From Corylus avellana (Eukaryota; Streptophyta; Magnoliopsida; Fagales; Betulaceae), in assembly GCF_901000735.1 (NCBI RefSeq), contig NC_081543.1:20541515-20605514 (forward strand): 64,000 nt of DNA. The letters run 5' to 3'. Every line of letters begins with the position of its first letter. The first letter of the stretch is position 1. The notes below the pieces were generated by a model. The model was not told the origin of the DNA and did no database searches. It saw only the letters and a program-made list of their open reading frames with translations. Made by a program: the position numbers and the translations under genes. Of this stretch, positions 34,389 through 47,940 are shown piece after piece.

Positions 34389-35648
34389 TGTTGTGAGTTT
34401 TAAATGTTACTCACAAGTGCACGAGTCGTTTGCAATATAGTTTATGCAAGTGCGAGGTCAAATCCATAGGGAATTGTGTCGTGAAAATAAATTTCCATCT
34501 AAACTAATTCTATTTTAACCTAGTCCCAAATTTTGAGTGATTTTTCTTGCAAAAAGATGAATTAAATAAAATGATAAAAACACTAAGGTTTTAGAATTCA
34601 CTTCGCCAAATCAAAACAACATAGTCTCGTATTTTGATCATCCAACTAACAAACAATAAAGCCCTATGCGTTCTTCTGTGTTTCATAAAATATATATATA
34701 TATATTAAAACATTCAATGAATCCAACCATTAAACAAATCATAATGAATACCCAATTGAAATCAAATCATCAAACGTATTCATTTGATTTACGAATCATA
34801 ATGGATATCCAATTTCAATCAAATGATTCGATGTATCCGTTGGATGATTGAATATCCAACATTTAACACATAACAATCACAACATTCAATTAAAATAGAT
34901 TAGTCAAGTAATTGAATTGGAATAAAACAACACTTTTATTAAAAGTCGGAATTGTATGAAATAAATAACAAGAGTATAATTGTTTATCAATGGCGAGGCT
35001 TCATTGTCAACCTTAGTTGAAGGTTTTAGCCTCTCATGATTACAAAAAGTCAAAAATAAAAATTAACAAAATTACAAGGGGAAACGAATTCAGAGCTCAA
35101 AAACAACAGAAAGTCAAAAATATGGATTGAACGGTTCCCCCTTGCTGCGTTTCCCTTGAAAAATATGGTATTTATAATATTAAGATAGGGTTTCAGCGCT
35201 TTCAGGTCAAACGAGTGCACTCGATTGCACTCGTGCATCAGGTCTCCTGTGGCGCAGCGCTTGGGTGTTGCGGCTTGATGTTGGGCGCGAGTGCGCTCGA
35301 TCACAAGAGTGGTGCGCTTGAGCACACTCGTGCATGATTTCTTCTTAAATGGTGCAGCTGCGCTAGTGCGCTGCTGTTGCCATCCTTGAGCGCAAATGCG
35401 CTCGAGTGTAAGGCTACTGGGCTCAAGTGCACATGTGCTCTAGCGCTCGTGTGGTATGCTTGATCCCAGCTCTAGAAATGCTTTTTCTTCAACTTCTTTG
35501 CATCTTCCACATTAAGACCGTAGTTTTCCTTTAAAACCCTGCAAAACACTAAGACACCAAAACTAATTAAAACATAAGAAAATAATAAACTAAAGGCTTA
35601 GGAAATGTAAATTAAGGGGCCCAAATATGCAATATTTGGCACTCATCA
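34389..35648 (-). repeat. 5' LTR of El-7 (family C)
   Basis: TGTTGTGAGTTTTAAATG to GGCACTCATCA. The minus-strand TATA is at 35176-35169. A motif array lies upstream at about 35205-35470, with many C-to-T type variants. Confidence 0.85.
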
Positions 35649-37283
35649 CACATGATTATCAAAAATAAAACCTAAACCTAAAAAAAACAAAACTAAAAGG
35701 GAGAAAAACTGTAGAAATTCATACTTGGTCTCCTAGCATCCCTTCTTGTGGCTTAGTAGTGTATTTATAGGGGTTTCTAGGCTTTAAAACCCTAAAATCG
35801 GTGCTAGGGCATAGCTAGCGTACGAGTGTTCTCGAGCGCATGGCCAGTGCACTCGATCAAACTTGGGCATGTAACTCTTCTCCTACGGCACAGCACTTGG
35901 GCGCTTGCGGCTTGCTAGGCGTGGGTGCGCTCGAGCGCAACCCAGCTAGGATCGAGTGCAAATGTGCTCGAGAGCAGGATGGTGCGCTCGATCCTACATT
36001 GATGGCATTTTTTCTAACTTTCTTCCAAACACCGTATTTTTCACTTTAAATGCATAGTTTTCCTTAACAACCTACAAAACACTAAAAACAAAGAACTAAC
36101 AAAACATATTAGATTACGACATAGCTAAAGGATTAACAAAAGTAAATTAAGGGTCTCAAATATGCAATATTTGGCACTCATCAAACACCCCCAAACTTAC
36201 GTTTTGCTAGTCCCTTAGCAAAACAAAACTAAAAATAAAATGAAAGCAAGAAATGTAAATCCTCTTTCGTGGGAGAGACGATTGCATTTAACATTTGCAA
36301 CAAGCCTTTTAAACCCCTTGGCATCCCTAGTGAATGAGTGAAGTCTCATGAGGGCTTAACAGGAATGATACCCACAAACATTGTCAGCACTATGTTATTG
36401 AAAAGAATGAAATTTCACACAAACCATGGTTCTCATTCATAAACAACCTTAAGAAGATAAACACCATCATCACACTCATTAGGGCATCCAAAATCAAAGA
36501 ACTTATAAATGGATAATTGAGACATCATATGTTCCGATAGGTGCAAAATGAAATTTGCATACAGTCATAAGGCTTCAATTTACTCTCAAGATAAATAACT
36601 CAAAATTCATTGGAATCCCTATCAAATGAAACACCCAAGGCAAGATATGCATTTTTTTTTCTTCGTTTTTTTTTTTTTTTTTTTTTGGTGTAGGGTGTGG
36701 AATGCATAGCTCCCATAAGCCTTCTAATTAACACATGTAACGAGTGTTAGGCTAATGACTCTCAGACCAGACGGTTTAGGGCACTAGATGTGAAAACATC
36801 GCTAAGGGCTTAATAACTCAAGTCAAGAAGGCTACGAAGCCAAACTAGCCATACAATCAACCATCTTGAATTTTACACCTTTTTACATGAACACTCAATG
36901 CTTAATGAGGCAAGAGGTCCGGTTACTCAATGAGAAACTCAAAATGATTTATTTATTTATTTTCAAGCCAAGGTTATTCATCAACAAATCATCCAACATA
37001 TCTCAAGATACACATGATTCAGTTCAAATTTCATACCTCACAGACTCTATTGTAATGTGCTCATGATAATCAACTCCAAACAAGCGAAGTCTCTCTAACC
37101 CAAAAATGAGTCAAAAGACACAGATTCCTAATGACATGATGATATGTTCAAAATATTAAGAAAGTCAATGAAAAGCAAACCATAGTTACAGCTTAACTCA
37201 TACTTAACAACAACATAGAAATTTTTTTTTTTTTTTAGACAGATAAAAACAAATAAATAAGAACAGACTGAGTGTCTTTCTAT
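35649..37283 (-). mobile_element. El-8: fragment with half a 3' LTR and 3' internal region
   Basis: 35649-36183 is the right part of a B/C-type LTR, with minus-strand TATA at 35769-35762 and a motif array at about 35815-35995. Then come the polypurine tract and terminal hairpin (36184-36224), the conserved block (about 36695-36850) and non-coding sequence to 37283. El-7 interrupts the LTR on the left and El-9 interrupts the interior on the right. No gene seen. Confidence 0.75.
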
Positions 37284-39130
37284 TGTAAGTTTTAATGTTA
37301 CTCGCAAGTGCACGAGTTGTTTGCAATATAGCTTTTTGCAAGTGCAAGGTCGAATCCACAGGGAATTGTGTTCATGTAAATAAACTTCTATCTAAATCAA
37401 TCTTACTTTAACCTAGTTTCAAATTTGTGTAATTTTTAAACTTGAAAACAAAACAAACATGAATTGAAACGAAATGAAATTAATCAATGGATAAAATACT
37501 AAGGTATTGGAATCGGCCTACACAAACTCATAGCAACAACTTTCACGTTCATCAATATTTTCTGACGTTTCCAACTTCACATTTTATGTATGTTCCATTT
37601 TTGCAAAACAAATGTATCAAAACATCCAACTAATCCTGCTTTCCACAAATCACAAGTGATATCCAAAGTAGACCAAAAGATCTGATGTATCCTTTAAACA
37701 AAAGAGAATGGATATCCAATATATAACAAATAAAACAAGCAATCAATTAAAAGTGATTAACAATTAATTGAAATAGAAATAGAACAATGAGAAATACGAT
37801 TCTTATCAATGGAAAATATCAATGTACATGAAAATTAATTGTTGCTAATCATCTATCAGGCTTCATCCTCAACCTTAGTTGAAGGATTTAGCCTCTCATG
37901 ACTACAAACATCATATAATTGATAAATGAATTCATGAAAAGTAAAAACTTGCAAAGGGAAACGAATTCAGAGCTACAAATGCAAAGAAAACGTCAAAATT
38001 ACACTGAACGGCACCCCATGGGCAGCTTCCCCCCGTTTCCCTAGAAAACTATGATATTTATAAGCTAATTTTAGGGTTTTAGCGATTCCAGGTCAGACGA
38101 ATGCGCTCGAGTGCACACTAGGTGCGCTCGATCACACTCGTTCAAATATCAACTCTTATGCGGCATAGCGCATGGGCGTTGCTTGCTTGGGTGTATGCGG
38201 GAGTGCGCTGGGGTGCTCGCTTGATGCACTCAAGCTCATGTGTGCTCGAGCGTGGGTGCCATATGCTCGATCCCATTTTCCAGAATTCCACTTTTTTCCC
38301 GCTTCTTTGCAATTTTCACATTAAGACTGCAATTTTCACTTAACAACCTACAAAACACTAAGACACCAAAACTAACTAAAACATCATAAAATAATAAAGC
38401 TAAAGGCTTAGCAAATGCAAATTAAGGGGTTCAAATATGCAATATTTAACACACATCAAATACCCCCAAACTTACATTTTGCCAGTTCCTTAACAAAACA
38501 AAATGAAAGACAAAATCAAAACATTAAACATAGATCTGCAGTCGTGGGTGAGACAATTGCATTTAGCATTTTAAACCCCTAGGCATCCTTAGAGGATGAG
38601 TGAAGTCTTGTGAGGGTTTAACAACAATGATACCCACAAACTTTTTTTTTTTTAAGCACTATGTTATTGACAAACATGAACTTCAACACAAACTCATGGT
38701 TTTTACCTCATAAGCAGGTTTAACAAACTGAATACAACAATAACATCATCAGGACATCCAAAATCACTTCACTCATAGATGGAAATATGAGACAACACAT
38801 GCTCCAATAAGTACCAAATGCGACTAACATACAATCATGAGGCTTCAATTTTTATCAAAGTTTTGTCTACCTCAAAATTCATAGGAATTTTTTTTTCAGA
38901 TGAAAACAACCAAGGCTTAAGTCAAGATATGCAATTTTTTTTGTTTTTTGTTTGATAAGCTGTGCAATGCTCGACTCCCTTAAGCTTTCTAATTGACCTA
39001 TGTAACAAGTGTTGGCCAGTGACGCCCAAACCAGATGGTTTTAGGGTACTAGATGTGGAAACATCCCTAAGGGCGTAATTACTCAAGTAAAAAAGGCTAC
39101 GAAGCCAAACTAGGCATACAAACAACCAAC
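37284..39130 (-). mobile_element. El-9: 3' LTR and 3' internal part of another Athila-like element
   Basis: The family-C LTR 37284-38458 (minus-strand TATA 38062-38055; motif array about 38095-38275) is followed by a polypurine tract, a degraded terminal hairpin near 38478 and the conserved block (about 38955-39115). The interior stops at about 39130, where Tekay gag begins. TCTAT at 37279-37283 is the candidate left target copy; no partner is present. No gene seen. Confidence 0.75.
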
Positions 39131-42100
39131 TCGGAATACTTTAATCAAAAGAAGAGAACTACACCGCAAGGAAACCGCTCGGGGGGACACTCATTCCATG
39201 CCAATAAGTGGAGACTTAACCAACCAGTAGAGAGGAGTTACACGCCTCAGCAATTCCATAACCAAAGAGGGGCGAGCAACGCCCATCATGCCAGAAGTGC
39301 GGTAGGATGCATACTAGGAATTGCCTCTACGGGCAATCAGGCTGCTTTAAGTGCGGGAAACCTGGACATATCGCGAGGGACTGTAGGACTCCTACCAACA
39401 ACCAAGCCAATCAGAACCGCCCAGAGGGACAGAGAACCAGGGCACCTGCTCGAGTGTATGCTTTGACACCAAGCAATGCAGAGGCTTCAAACAACGTAGT
39501 AACAGGTACTCTTCCTATTTCATCTGGTAGAGCTTTTATTCTTTTTGATTTAGTGGCAACACACTCATTTGTGTTGTATTTCTTTGTTAAAGCCTGATGT
39601 CTAGAGTCTGAAGCCTTAGATGTAAATTTAGTAGTTGCTACACCAATAGGGAGTACAATTTTATGCACCTCAGTAGTTAAGGATTGTCCTATTCTAGTTG
39701 AAGGTCATGTCATGCCAGCGAATCTCGTTATCTTTGAGATGAGTGGGTTTGACATTATTTTAGGCATGTATCATGCTTGCGCGGACTACTTCCACAAGGA
39801 GATCGTGTTTAGACCACCGGGAGCAGCAGAGTTCAAGATTCGGGGGAATCAGAATACCGACACATTCAAATTGACATCTGCACTACAGGCGAGCAAATTA
39901 CTGAGGAGTGGGTGTTCAGGATACTTGGCTTGTGTGACAGAAGAAAAACCAAGATGCAGAATTGAGGAAATACCAATCGTACGAGAATTTGTGGACGTTT
40001 CTCCAGAAAAGCTGCCAGGGATACCACCAGATAGGGAGACCGAATTCACCATTGACTTATTACCAGACACTGTACCCATATCCAAGGCTCCGTACAAAAT
40101 GGGGCTGCTGGAGCTCAAGGATTAGTTACAAGAACTTCTGGACAAGGGTTTTATCCACCCTAGTGTTTCTCCATGGGGAGCACCGGTCCTATTCGTGAAG
40201 AAAAAGGATGGGTCGATGAGACTATGTATCAACTATCGGGAACTGAATAAGGTGACAATCAAGAATAGATATCCATTACCGAGGATTGATAACCTCTTTG
40301 GCCAACTCCAAGGGTCACAGGTATTCTCTAAGATTGACCTTCGTTCCGGCTATCACCAACTCAAGATTCAAGAGAAGGATGTACTGAAGACGACATTCCG
40401 AACAAGGTATGGGCATTATGAATTCTTAGTAATGCCTTTTGGGTTAACTAATGCTCCGGCAGCTTTCATGGATATGATGAACCGGATTTTTCGAGAGCTT
40501 GTCGATCGGTGTGTGGTGGTAGTTATCGATGACATCTTAATCTACTCAAAGAGTCGGGAGGAGCATGCGGAGCATTTGCGGATGGTGTTGAGCATCTTGA
40601 GGAAACACCAACTTTAAGCGAAATTCAAGAAATATGAATTCTGGTTAGACAATGTGGCGTTCTTAGGGCACGTTGTTACCAAGGATGGAATTGCAGTAGA
40701 CCCAGGGAAAGTGTTAGCGGCAGTCAATTGGGTGAGGCCGTCGAATGCCCATGAGGTGTGAAGTTTTCTAGGTCTTGTTGGCTATTATAGGTGGTTCGCT
40801 GAAGGATTTTCTCGGTTGGCAGCACCATTGACCAGACTTACAAGGAAGAACTAGAAATTCCAGTGGTCGGAGGAGTGTGAACAAAGCTTCCAAGAATTGA
40901 AGCAACGTTTAGTCACCGCACCAGTCTTCACTCTCCCATCAGGATCGGATGGATTTGTAATTTATAGTGACGCCTCACACAAAGGGTTGGGTTGCGTACT
41001 AATGCAGAGAGGGAAAGTAATCGCCTATGCCTCGAGACAGTTAAAGACTTATGAGCGCAATTATCCGACTCACGACCTTGAGCTTGCTGCTGTAGTCTTT
41101 GCTCTTAAGATATGGCGACACTACTTATACGGGGAGCGTTGTAAAATCTACACAGATCATAAAAGCCTAAAATACTTCTTCACCCAGAAAGAGCTCAATA
41201 TGCGCCAAAGACGTTGGCTGGAACTCTTAAAGGACTACGACTGTATGATCAACTACCACCCAGGGAAGGCGAATGTAGTTGCTGATGCTTTCAGTAGAAA
41301 AACCATAGCTGGAAGCATATCTGCCATGTTCACTATGCAAAAGGGGCTACTCCTTGACCTGGAAACGGTCGGAGTAGAGATGATGGTGGGGGAAATCCAG
41401 TCTTACATGAGTAGCCTAACCTTGGAACCGACCTTAATGGAGCAAATTAGAATCGCCCAGCTACCGAACAACGAATTTATTAGAAGCCGTGAAGAAGTGA
41501 AAAAGGGGTACAATCGGATTTTCACATAGCTGGAGATGGGATATTAACGTTTCGCAACCGAGTGTGCATTTCCAAGGACGCAGAATTGAAGAGGGCCATC
41601 TTGTCAGAATCCCATCAGTCCCTATATACAGTCCATCCAGGTAACACCAAGATGTATCGGGATTTATGTAGAAATTATTGGTGGAAAGGAATGAAGAAGG
41701 ATATCGCATGGTATGTAGAATAGTGCCTCACTTGTCAGCAAGTCAAGGTGGAGCACCAGAGACCTACAGGACCTTTGCAACCCCTACCTTTTCTTGAGTG
41801 GAAATGGGAACATATTTTGATGAATTTTGTGTCAGGCATTCCTCGAGCTCCTAGTGGCCAAGATGTAGTATGGGTCATTGTTGATCGGTTGACTAAGACT
41901 ACACACTTCCTACCCATCAAGATGACATACAGTATGGACCGACTTGCCGACCTTTACGTCAAGGAGATTGTTCAATATTACATGGGATTCTTGTGTCGAT
42001 CGTGTTGGATCGAGATTGAAGATTCACCTCTAGATTTTGGCAGAGTTTACAAGAAGCATTAGGAACCTAGCTAACCTTCAACACAGCATTTCACCCTCAA

Positions 42101-42861
42101 ACAGACGGACAGACTGAAAGGCGATTCAAACCTTGGAAGTCATGTTGCGACTATGTGTTTTGGACTTCAAAGGAAGCTGGATTCAGTACATTCCGTTGAT
42201 AGAGTTTGCTTACAACAACAGCTATCATGCTATCATCAAGATGGCACCCTATGAAGCCTTGTACGGGAGGCAGTGTAGGTCGCCATTATACTAGGATGAA
42301 GTAGGAGAGCGAAAACTACTCGAACCAGAGATCATTCAAGACACTTGTGAAAAGATAGCAATGATTAAGCAGAGATTAGCAGTAGCTCAGAGTCGACAGA
42401 AGAGCTACCCCAACGTCAGACGACGAGAATTGGGGTTTGAAGTCGGCACAAAGGTCTTTCTCAAGGTCACCCCTATGAAAGGAGTAATGAGGTTTGGAAG
42501 AAGAGGAAAGCTGGGCCCCAAATTTGTGGGTCCCTTCGAGATTCTCGAGAAGAACGGCACGGTGGCATATCGTTTGGCACTACCACCAAACTTGACAAGA
42601 ATTCACAATGTATTTCATATATCCATGCTAAGGAAGTACGTATCGGACCCCATGCATGTATTGGAAAGCGAGCCTCTGTAGATTCAATCCAACATGACTT
42701 ATGAGGAGACACCGACAAGAATACTGGATAGAAGGGAACAAGTCCTCAGGAGCAAGACTATCTCTTTAGTGAAAGTCCTATGGAGTAACCACTCCATGGA
42801 AGAAGCTTCATGGGAATTGGAGGAGAGCATGAGGGAGAAGTACCCGTATCTGTTTGAGTGA
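39131..42861 (+). pseudogene. Tekay gag-pol pseudogene with many nonsense codons
   Basis: Two zinc knuckles (CQKCGRMHTRNC and CFKCGKPGHIARDC, 39292-39390). Protease near 39530-39760 has the active site altered to LFDLVATHS from a DSGATHS type. RT at about 39990-40700 has [15 protein letters not shown] and the VIDDILIYS centre (about 40525-40550). RNase H at about 40950-41310 has [10 protein letters not shown] and [10 protein letters not shown]. Integrase spans about 41540-42330, followed by GPF (about 42530) and a chromodomain ending at 42861 (ILDRREQVLRSKTI...EASWELE). Most of it reads in one frame, broken by stops at 39595, 40123, 40615 and 40759 and by later frame changes. Several stops replace expected Gln or Arg codons. 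Confidence 0.85.
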
Positions 42862-42954
42862 AAGCTGACGGGCCTCAAAGCGACTCTGGCACATCAGGTA
42901 CTTCGTATGGTCGGTTGGTTAGTTGTTCACCAAATTCCGAGGACGAATTTTTTA

Positions 42955-42968
42955 TAAAGGGGGAGGAT
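42955..42968 (+). promoter_or_regulatory. Polypurine tract of the Tekay element
   Basis: ATAAAGGGGGAGGAT, directly before the 3' LTR. Confidence 0.8.
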
Positions 42969-45082
42969 TGTGACAATCCTAAGTCCCTTTACGGTTTTTT
43001 TTTTAGCTGACTCATAGGTTTTTAAAAAGGGGTTGGCTTAGGTTAACAATGAGAATGGACAAATTAAAAATATATAATAATAATAATAATAATAAAATAA
43101 AAGAGTAAAATATAAATAATAGTAATAATAATAATAAAGAATATATATATATTGAAGCCCTATGTGCCAACTACCAAAAAAGGAAAACCCTAAGCTCATT
43201 GAAAACTTATTCAGTGTCTCTTGTATACAGCCTATTTAAGGGGATGAAACAAGCTCTTGCCGCACACCAAGAGAGAAAGAAAGAAAGAAAAAAAAAAAAA
43301 AAAATTCCCTGTAGCTCACTTTTTCTCCTCTCGTTGCTCTCCCTGTTGTGCGTCAGGTATGGCCTCACAAATTGCTTTTTTTTCTTATACATATATACTC
43401 ATTTAAGAACACAAGTGTTTTGTCAAAATTTTAGTATTTTCTTGCCTTGGTTGCCGTGTGGCCTTGTAGTGGGAAAGAGAGATTTGTTTTCTTTTTTTTT
43501 TTACTCCTCACGTGCAGCCATATATATATATATATATCTCACACCTTATTTTGTCTTTTGTGGGAACAAGTGATGATTAAAGTAGTTATAAACTTATTCA
43601 CATATGGAGTGCCTTAAATTATATCAATGCATATAAAGATGCAGAGTGTTCATGTGTATATAGGCGGTACTTTGACGTGCATATATGGGTATGACAGGGT
43701 TTACACTTAATTATATATATATATAGTTGGCAGTATACTTATCTATCTATATAGATAAAATAGAATAAATGAGAGAAAATTTTTAAAGACAAATAATTCA
43801 AAGTACATTAAGATATTTTATATATATATATCCTAAGGAATAAAATAATTTCTGAAAATTTTATGGGAAAGCATACCTAAATACCTAAGTAAGTTCATTC
43901 TCAATTGATTAGCAAGCCAACTTATAATAGCAATAGAATGCTTTACTGTGAAGTGTATGCGGCTAGTAACGTGTCTGTATTTCCTTTAGGAGATTAGTTA
44001 GCAATCAGAGGAAATTTTTACTACAGGCAAGAGGTAAGTTAATTTACTATCCCTTCTAGAAAAATTATCATGCCATGCTATTTATGAAATTCTATTTCAA
44101 ATTACAAATGATCATTTTGTTTATACTATGAAATTATGCTGCATGCATGACAAGTTTCAGAAAAAAAAAGAAACATTATGAAAATAATGATGTTTATAAG
44201 AAATTTTGAGAAAATAATGACAAATCCTCCTACATGTTGCCTTAAGATGTATCCAGAGAAGTACAAGAAATGAGAAAAGAGTGTTATAAAATGAGGGCAC
44301 ATGTAGGGAGTGTATTTTTGGCCCTAAGAGAAACAACAGAGAAGCTTGGTACCGATGCTAAGGATGGAGGCGCAACCGCTGAAAGAGGCTCTGCCAAAAG
44401 GTGGTTCCATCATAGTTTTTTTGTTTGCAATGCTGAGTGCACCCAGAGTTAATCGGCTGGCCAGAGGACGGGGTTGCGGCCACAGTATCTCATCCCAGCT
44501 CGCAAGGACCGCCAAACCCTAATATACAGGGGTAACAGTATACATGGGCCCTAGTATGAGATAAAGACTACTATAAATTTTATTGATGATAATATATTTT
44601 ATTTGCTTTCTGTTTCCTTTAAAAATATACTAGGAACATATGTAGTTATGAGTTCCAATTTTAAAAACGGGATAAGGAGTAAAACTGCTTATGGTTGTGG
44701 ATATCACTTACTGGGCCCCTTTTGGGCTTATCAGTTTTATTTCTTGTTTCAGGTGGTGATCAAGTTGCACTAGGAGGCTGGAATGGGGGCGGGCATATTT
44801 AGGATTTCTTATGATTTCATATTAGTCAAGTTAATAAGTGCATTGGCACAGTTTTCTTTTAGAGATTGATGAATTTATTTTAATAAGGATCACTAATATT
44901 GTTATGAGATATATTTTTGTTAAACAAGAATATTTCAGTTTACTTATTATTTTTGAACAAGATATTCTAGACTTTGATGTATTCATTTTTACTCTAGTAT
45001 TGTTTAGTTGATAAACCTTATGGATCTTTGCGAGTAAGAAAATTTTTAACAAACCTAACCCTAACAGGCTGGGGATGTTACA
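42969..45082 (+). repeat. 3' LTR of the Tekay element
   Basis: TGTGACAATCC to GGGGATGTTACA, 2,114 bp. Contains AAT and TA microsatellites (about 43074-43160) and a TATA-like TATTTAAG at 43233-43240. The last 1.1 kb is homologous to the LTR ending at 54518. No gene seen; a 124-codon ORF at 43199-43573 is low complexity. Confidence 0.85.
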
Positions 45083-47060
45083 TCAATCTCCATGTTCTCA
45101 TGACTAGGTCAATAATTTTCAAAACACGAGCATGTCGATCAAGTGTATTCCTTGGTGACTGTATCATATAAGTGGTCGGTTTCAAGATCCATTTGTCACC
45201 CCACACAAGAATGTAATCCCCATTTCCAATCCTTCAAAGAAGACCATTTTTGAGGACCGGTTGGGCTGCCATAAAGCTCCTCCATACGTATGAAGGCCTA
45301 TTACCCAGACTTGCCTCCAAAATAGAACACGACGGGTAGTATTTTGCTTTAAGGATTTTCCCTGCCAAGGATTTCGGCCATTGTAGGAGTCGCCCAAGCT
45401 GTTTTACTAGTAGAGCTTTGTTAAAAATTCGCAGGTCACGAAACCCGAAGCCCCCTTGAGCTTTGGAAAAGCCCATCTTTTCCCAACTCATCCAATGTAT
45501 TTTGGAAGTATTCTCCTTATGCCCCCACTAGAATCGTTGCATCATCCCTTGTATCTCCTTACAAAAAATTGTAGGCAATAGAAATGCACTCATACAATAT
45601 GTTGGGATGGCCTGCACCAATGCTTTAATTAGGATCTCCTTCCTTGCTTGCATCAAAAAATTCGTCTTCCAATTATTGAGACAGTTCCAAACTCGATCCT
45701 TGATGCCTGCAAAGGCCTATGTCCGTGATTTCCCCACTAGGGTAGGCAACCCTAAAATACTTGTCATAGCTTTGAGGGGCCTGGAGTCCTAAAAGTTGAA
45801 CTATCTCCTGCATCTTTTTCGGACTCGTGTTCCTGCTGAAGAAAACAAAGGTCTTGTCCTTGTTCAGCTGCTGTCCCAATGCTGCTTCATATTTTTTTAA
45901 GATTGTAGTGAACAGCCTCCATTCAATTGAATTTTCCTTGCAGAAAATCAAGCTGTCATCTGTAAATAACAAATGACTCAATCTAGGGCCTTTTCTAGAG
46001 GTAGGCACCCCCATCAGTACTCCGTTCTTCTCCGCTCGATTTAACAAGGCACTAAGGGACTCTGCACATAAAAGGAACAAATAAAGAGATAACGGATCCC
46101 CTTGCCCGCACCCTCGGGAAGGCTTAATATGTCCAACTGGTTGTCCATTTATGCAAATGGCATATGAGACCGCACTTACACACCTCATAATCAACTTTAT
46201 CCATTCTTTCGGGAACTCCATTTTACACATAACTGCCTCCAAAAAAACCCATTCCACTCAGTCATAGGCCTTACTCATGTCCAGCTTAATTCCCATATAG
46301 TCCTCCTTACTCCACATTCTAGTATGCAAGGAATGAAGAGTTTTGTAAGCCGCCATAATATTGTCCGAGATTAGCCTTCCCGAAATGAAAGCACTCTAAT
46401 TTGCTGATATTCCATGTGGGAGAATCCCCTTTAGTCAATTTGCCAAGACCTTAGAGATGATTTTGTAGACGACATTGCGAAGCCTAATCGGCCTAAAGTT
46501 CGAGACACAACTAGGAGCTGATTTTTTTGGTATGAGAGCAATATGAGTTACATTAATGGATTTGTCCAATTTAGATCCATTGAGAAATTGTAGGGCAACA
46601 TTACATACCTCATGACCAACCGTCGGCCATTGTTGTTGATAAAATTCTGCCTTGAAACCATCTGGGCCTGGTGCTTTGAGGGATGCCATTTGCATTAGCG
46701 CTCTATGAACCTGATCATCCAAATATGCAGCAGTCAACGAAACCTTCATTGCATCCATCAATTTGCCTTCTATAGCCCTCGTGTAGTCTTCTATTTCATG
46801 CAGGGTAATTGATGTGAATAAATTCTGATAGTAATCATTGAAAGCCTGCTCCACCGTGGCCTGTGTTGTACAAATATGACCCATTCTATCAACAACTTGT
46901 TTAATTCGATTTCTGCACTGTCTCTGATTCGCACAAGCATGGAAAAATTTGGTATTTCAGTCACCATCTCACAACCAATTTTCCTTAGCTCGTTGCAGCC
47001 ATTTGAGCTCCTTTTGTTCCATCATGACATTTATTTCTTCTTTGAGCGCCTTTTTTGTTT

Positions 47061-47240
47061 GCACATTAAGCGGGTTGGCCTCCTCCTGAATTCTCCTTAA
47101 CTCAGTTGTTCTTGCCAGAATATACTTCTCCGTCAGTTGCTCCTTTTGTTTACACATTAAGCGGGTTGGCCTCCTCCTGAATTCTCCTTAACTCAGTTGT
47201 TCTTTCCAAAATATACTTCTCCGTCAGTTGCTTCTGTTTT
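47061..47240. repeat. 90-bp tandem duplication inside L1 ORF2
   Basis: CACATTAAGCGGGTTGGCC and what follows repeats with a 90-bp period (47061 and 47151). The copies are nearly identical. The period is a multiple of three, so the duplication adds 30 residues (EKYILxRTTELRRIQEEANP) without shifting frame. Confidence 0.85.
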
Positions 47241-47940
47241 TTACCCCATTGCTGAATAAGTTTCCGGCACCCTTGTTGCTTCCTTCTGAAAACCATCCAT
47301 GGATCTTTGTTTGGACATCTCACTAACCATGATTCTTGAACAATCTTTTTAAAATCCCCACACTTTGACCAACTAGCTTCATACCGGAATGGCTTCCATA
47401 TTTTCCTAGTAGCCGGTGCCTTGTTGTACATAGCAAGGAATAACAGAAGATGATTTGAACTACAATAGTTAAAAGCGTCCACACTCGCACTTCGCCATAC
47501 ATTACTCCATTCCATATTAGCCACTACATTATCCAACTGTTCTATTCTCTCCCAGGCCTACTGTTGTTCCAAGTGTACTTTGGGCCCTTAAATCCTAGGT
47601 CATGGAGTCTATAGTCCTTTAATGCATGCTGAAAGTCTTCCATTTGCCCCCTAGGCCAATTTATTAAGTCCTTTTTTTCCGAGAGGTTCACAATTTCATT
47701 AAAATCTCCTACACACACCCATGGAGTAGGTTGGAAGGAGTTAAGGTGTCGGAGTAAATCCCTTGATTCTTTCCTTTTCGTTGTATTTGGATGTCCATAG
47801 AAACCGGTGAATTTCCATGCGGGCCAAGGCCCTCAACTAGTAATCATCACATTAATATGACGACAGCTAAAATTCTGAATATTGACAGTAAAATTATCAT
47901 TCCAAAGCAACATTAAACCTCCACTGCGACCTTCACTGTC

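Larger units (their letters stand above)
32239..35648 (-). mobile_element. El-7: 3'-truncated Athila-like element with a fuller gag
   Basis: Retains the 5' LTR (34389-35648), primer site, leader and gag, then stops at 32239 against the El-4 LTR, within the Athila HGQ-D gag/pol junction region. El-4 probably inserted here and the remainder was later lost. Its right edge cuts the LTR of El-8. Confidence 0.7.
39131..45082 (+). mobile_element. 5'-truncated Tekay/Del-type chromovirus
   Basis: Gag starts partway through, pol follows in standard Ty3 order with a C-terminal chromodomain, then a polypurine tract and a 3' LTR of about 2.1 kb. The 5' LTR and most of gag are missing at the junction with El-9. 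On the right it abuts an L1 reverse-transcriptase pseudogene, probably its original target. Confidence 0.85.

Noticed and set aside
43199..43573. 124-codon plus-strand ORF
   Set aside because: Low-complexity Lys, Leu and Phe runs in the Tekay LTR.
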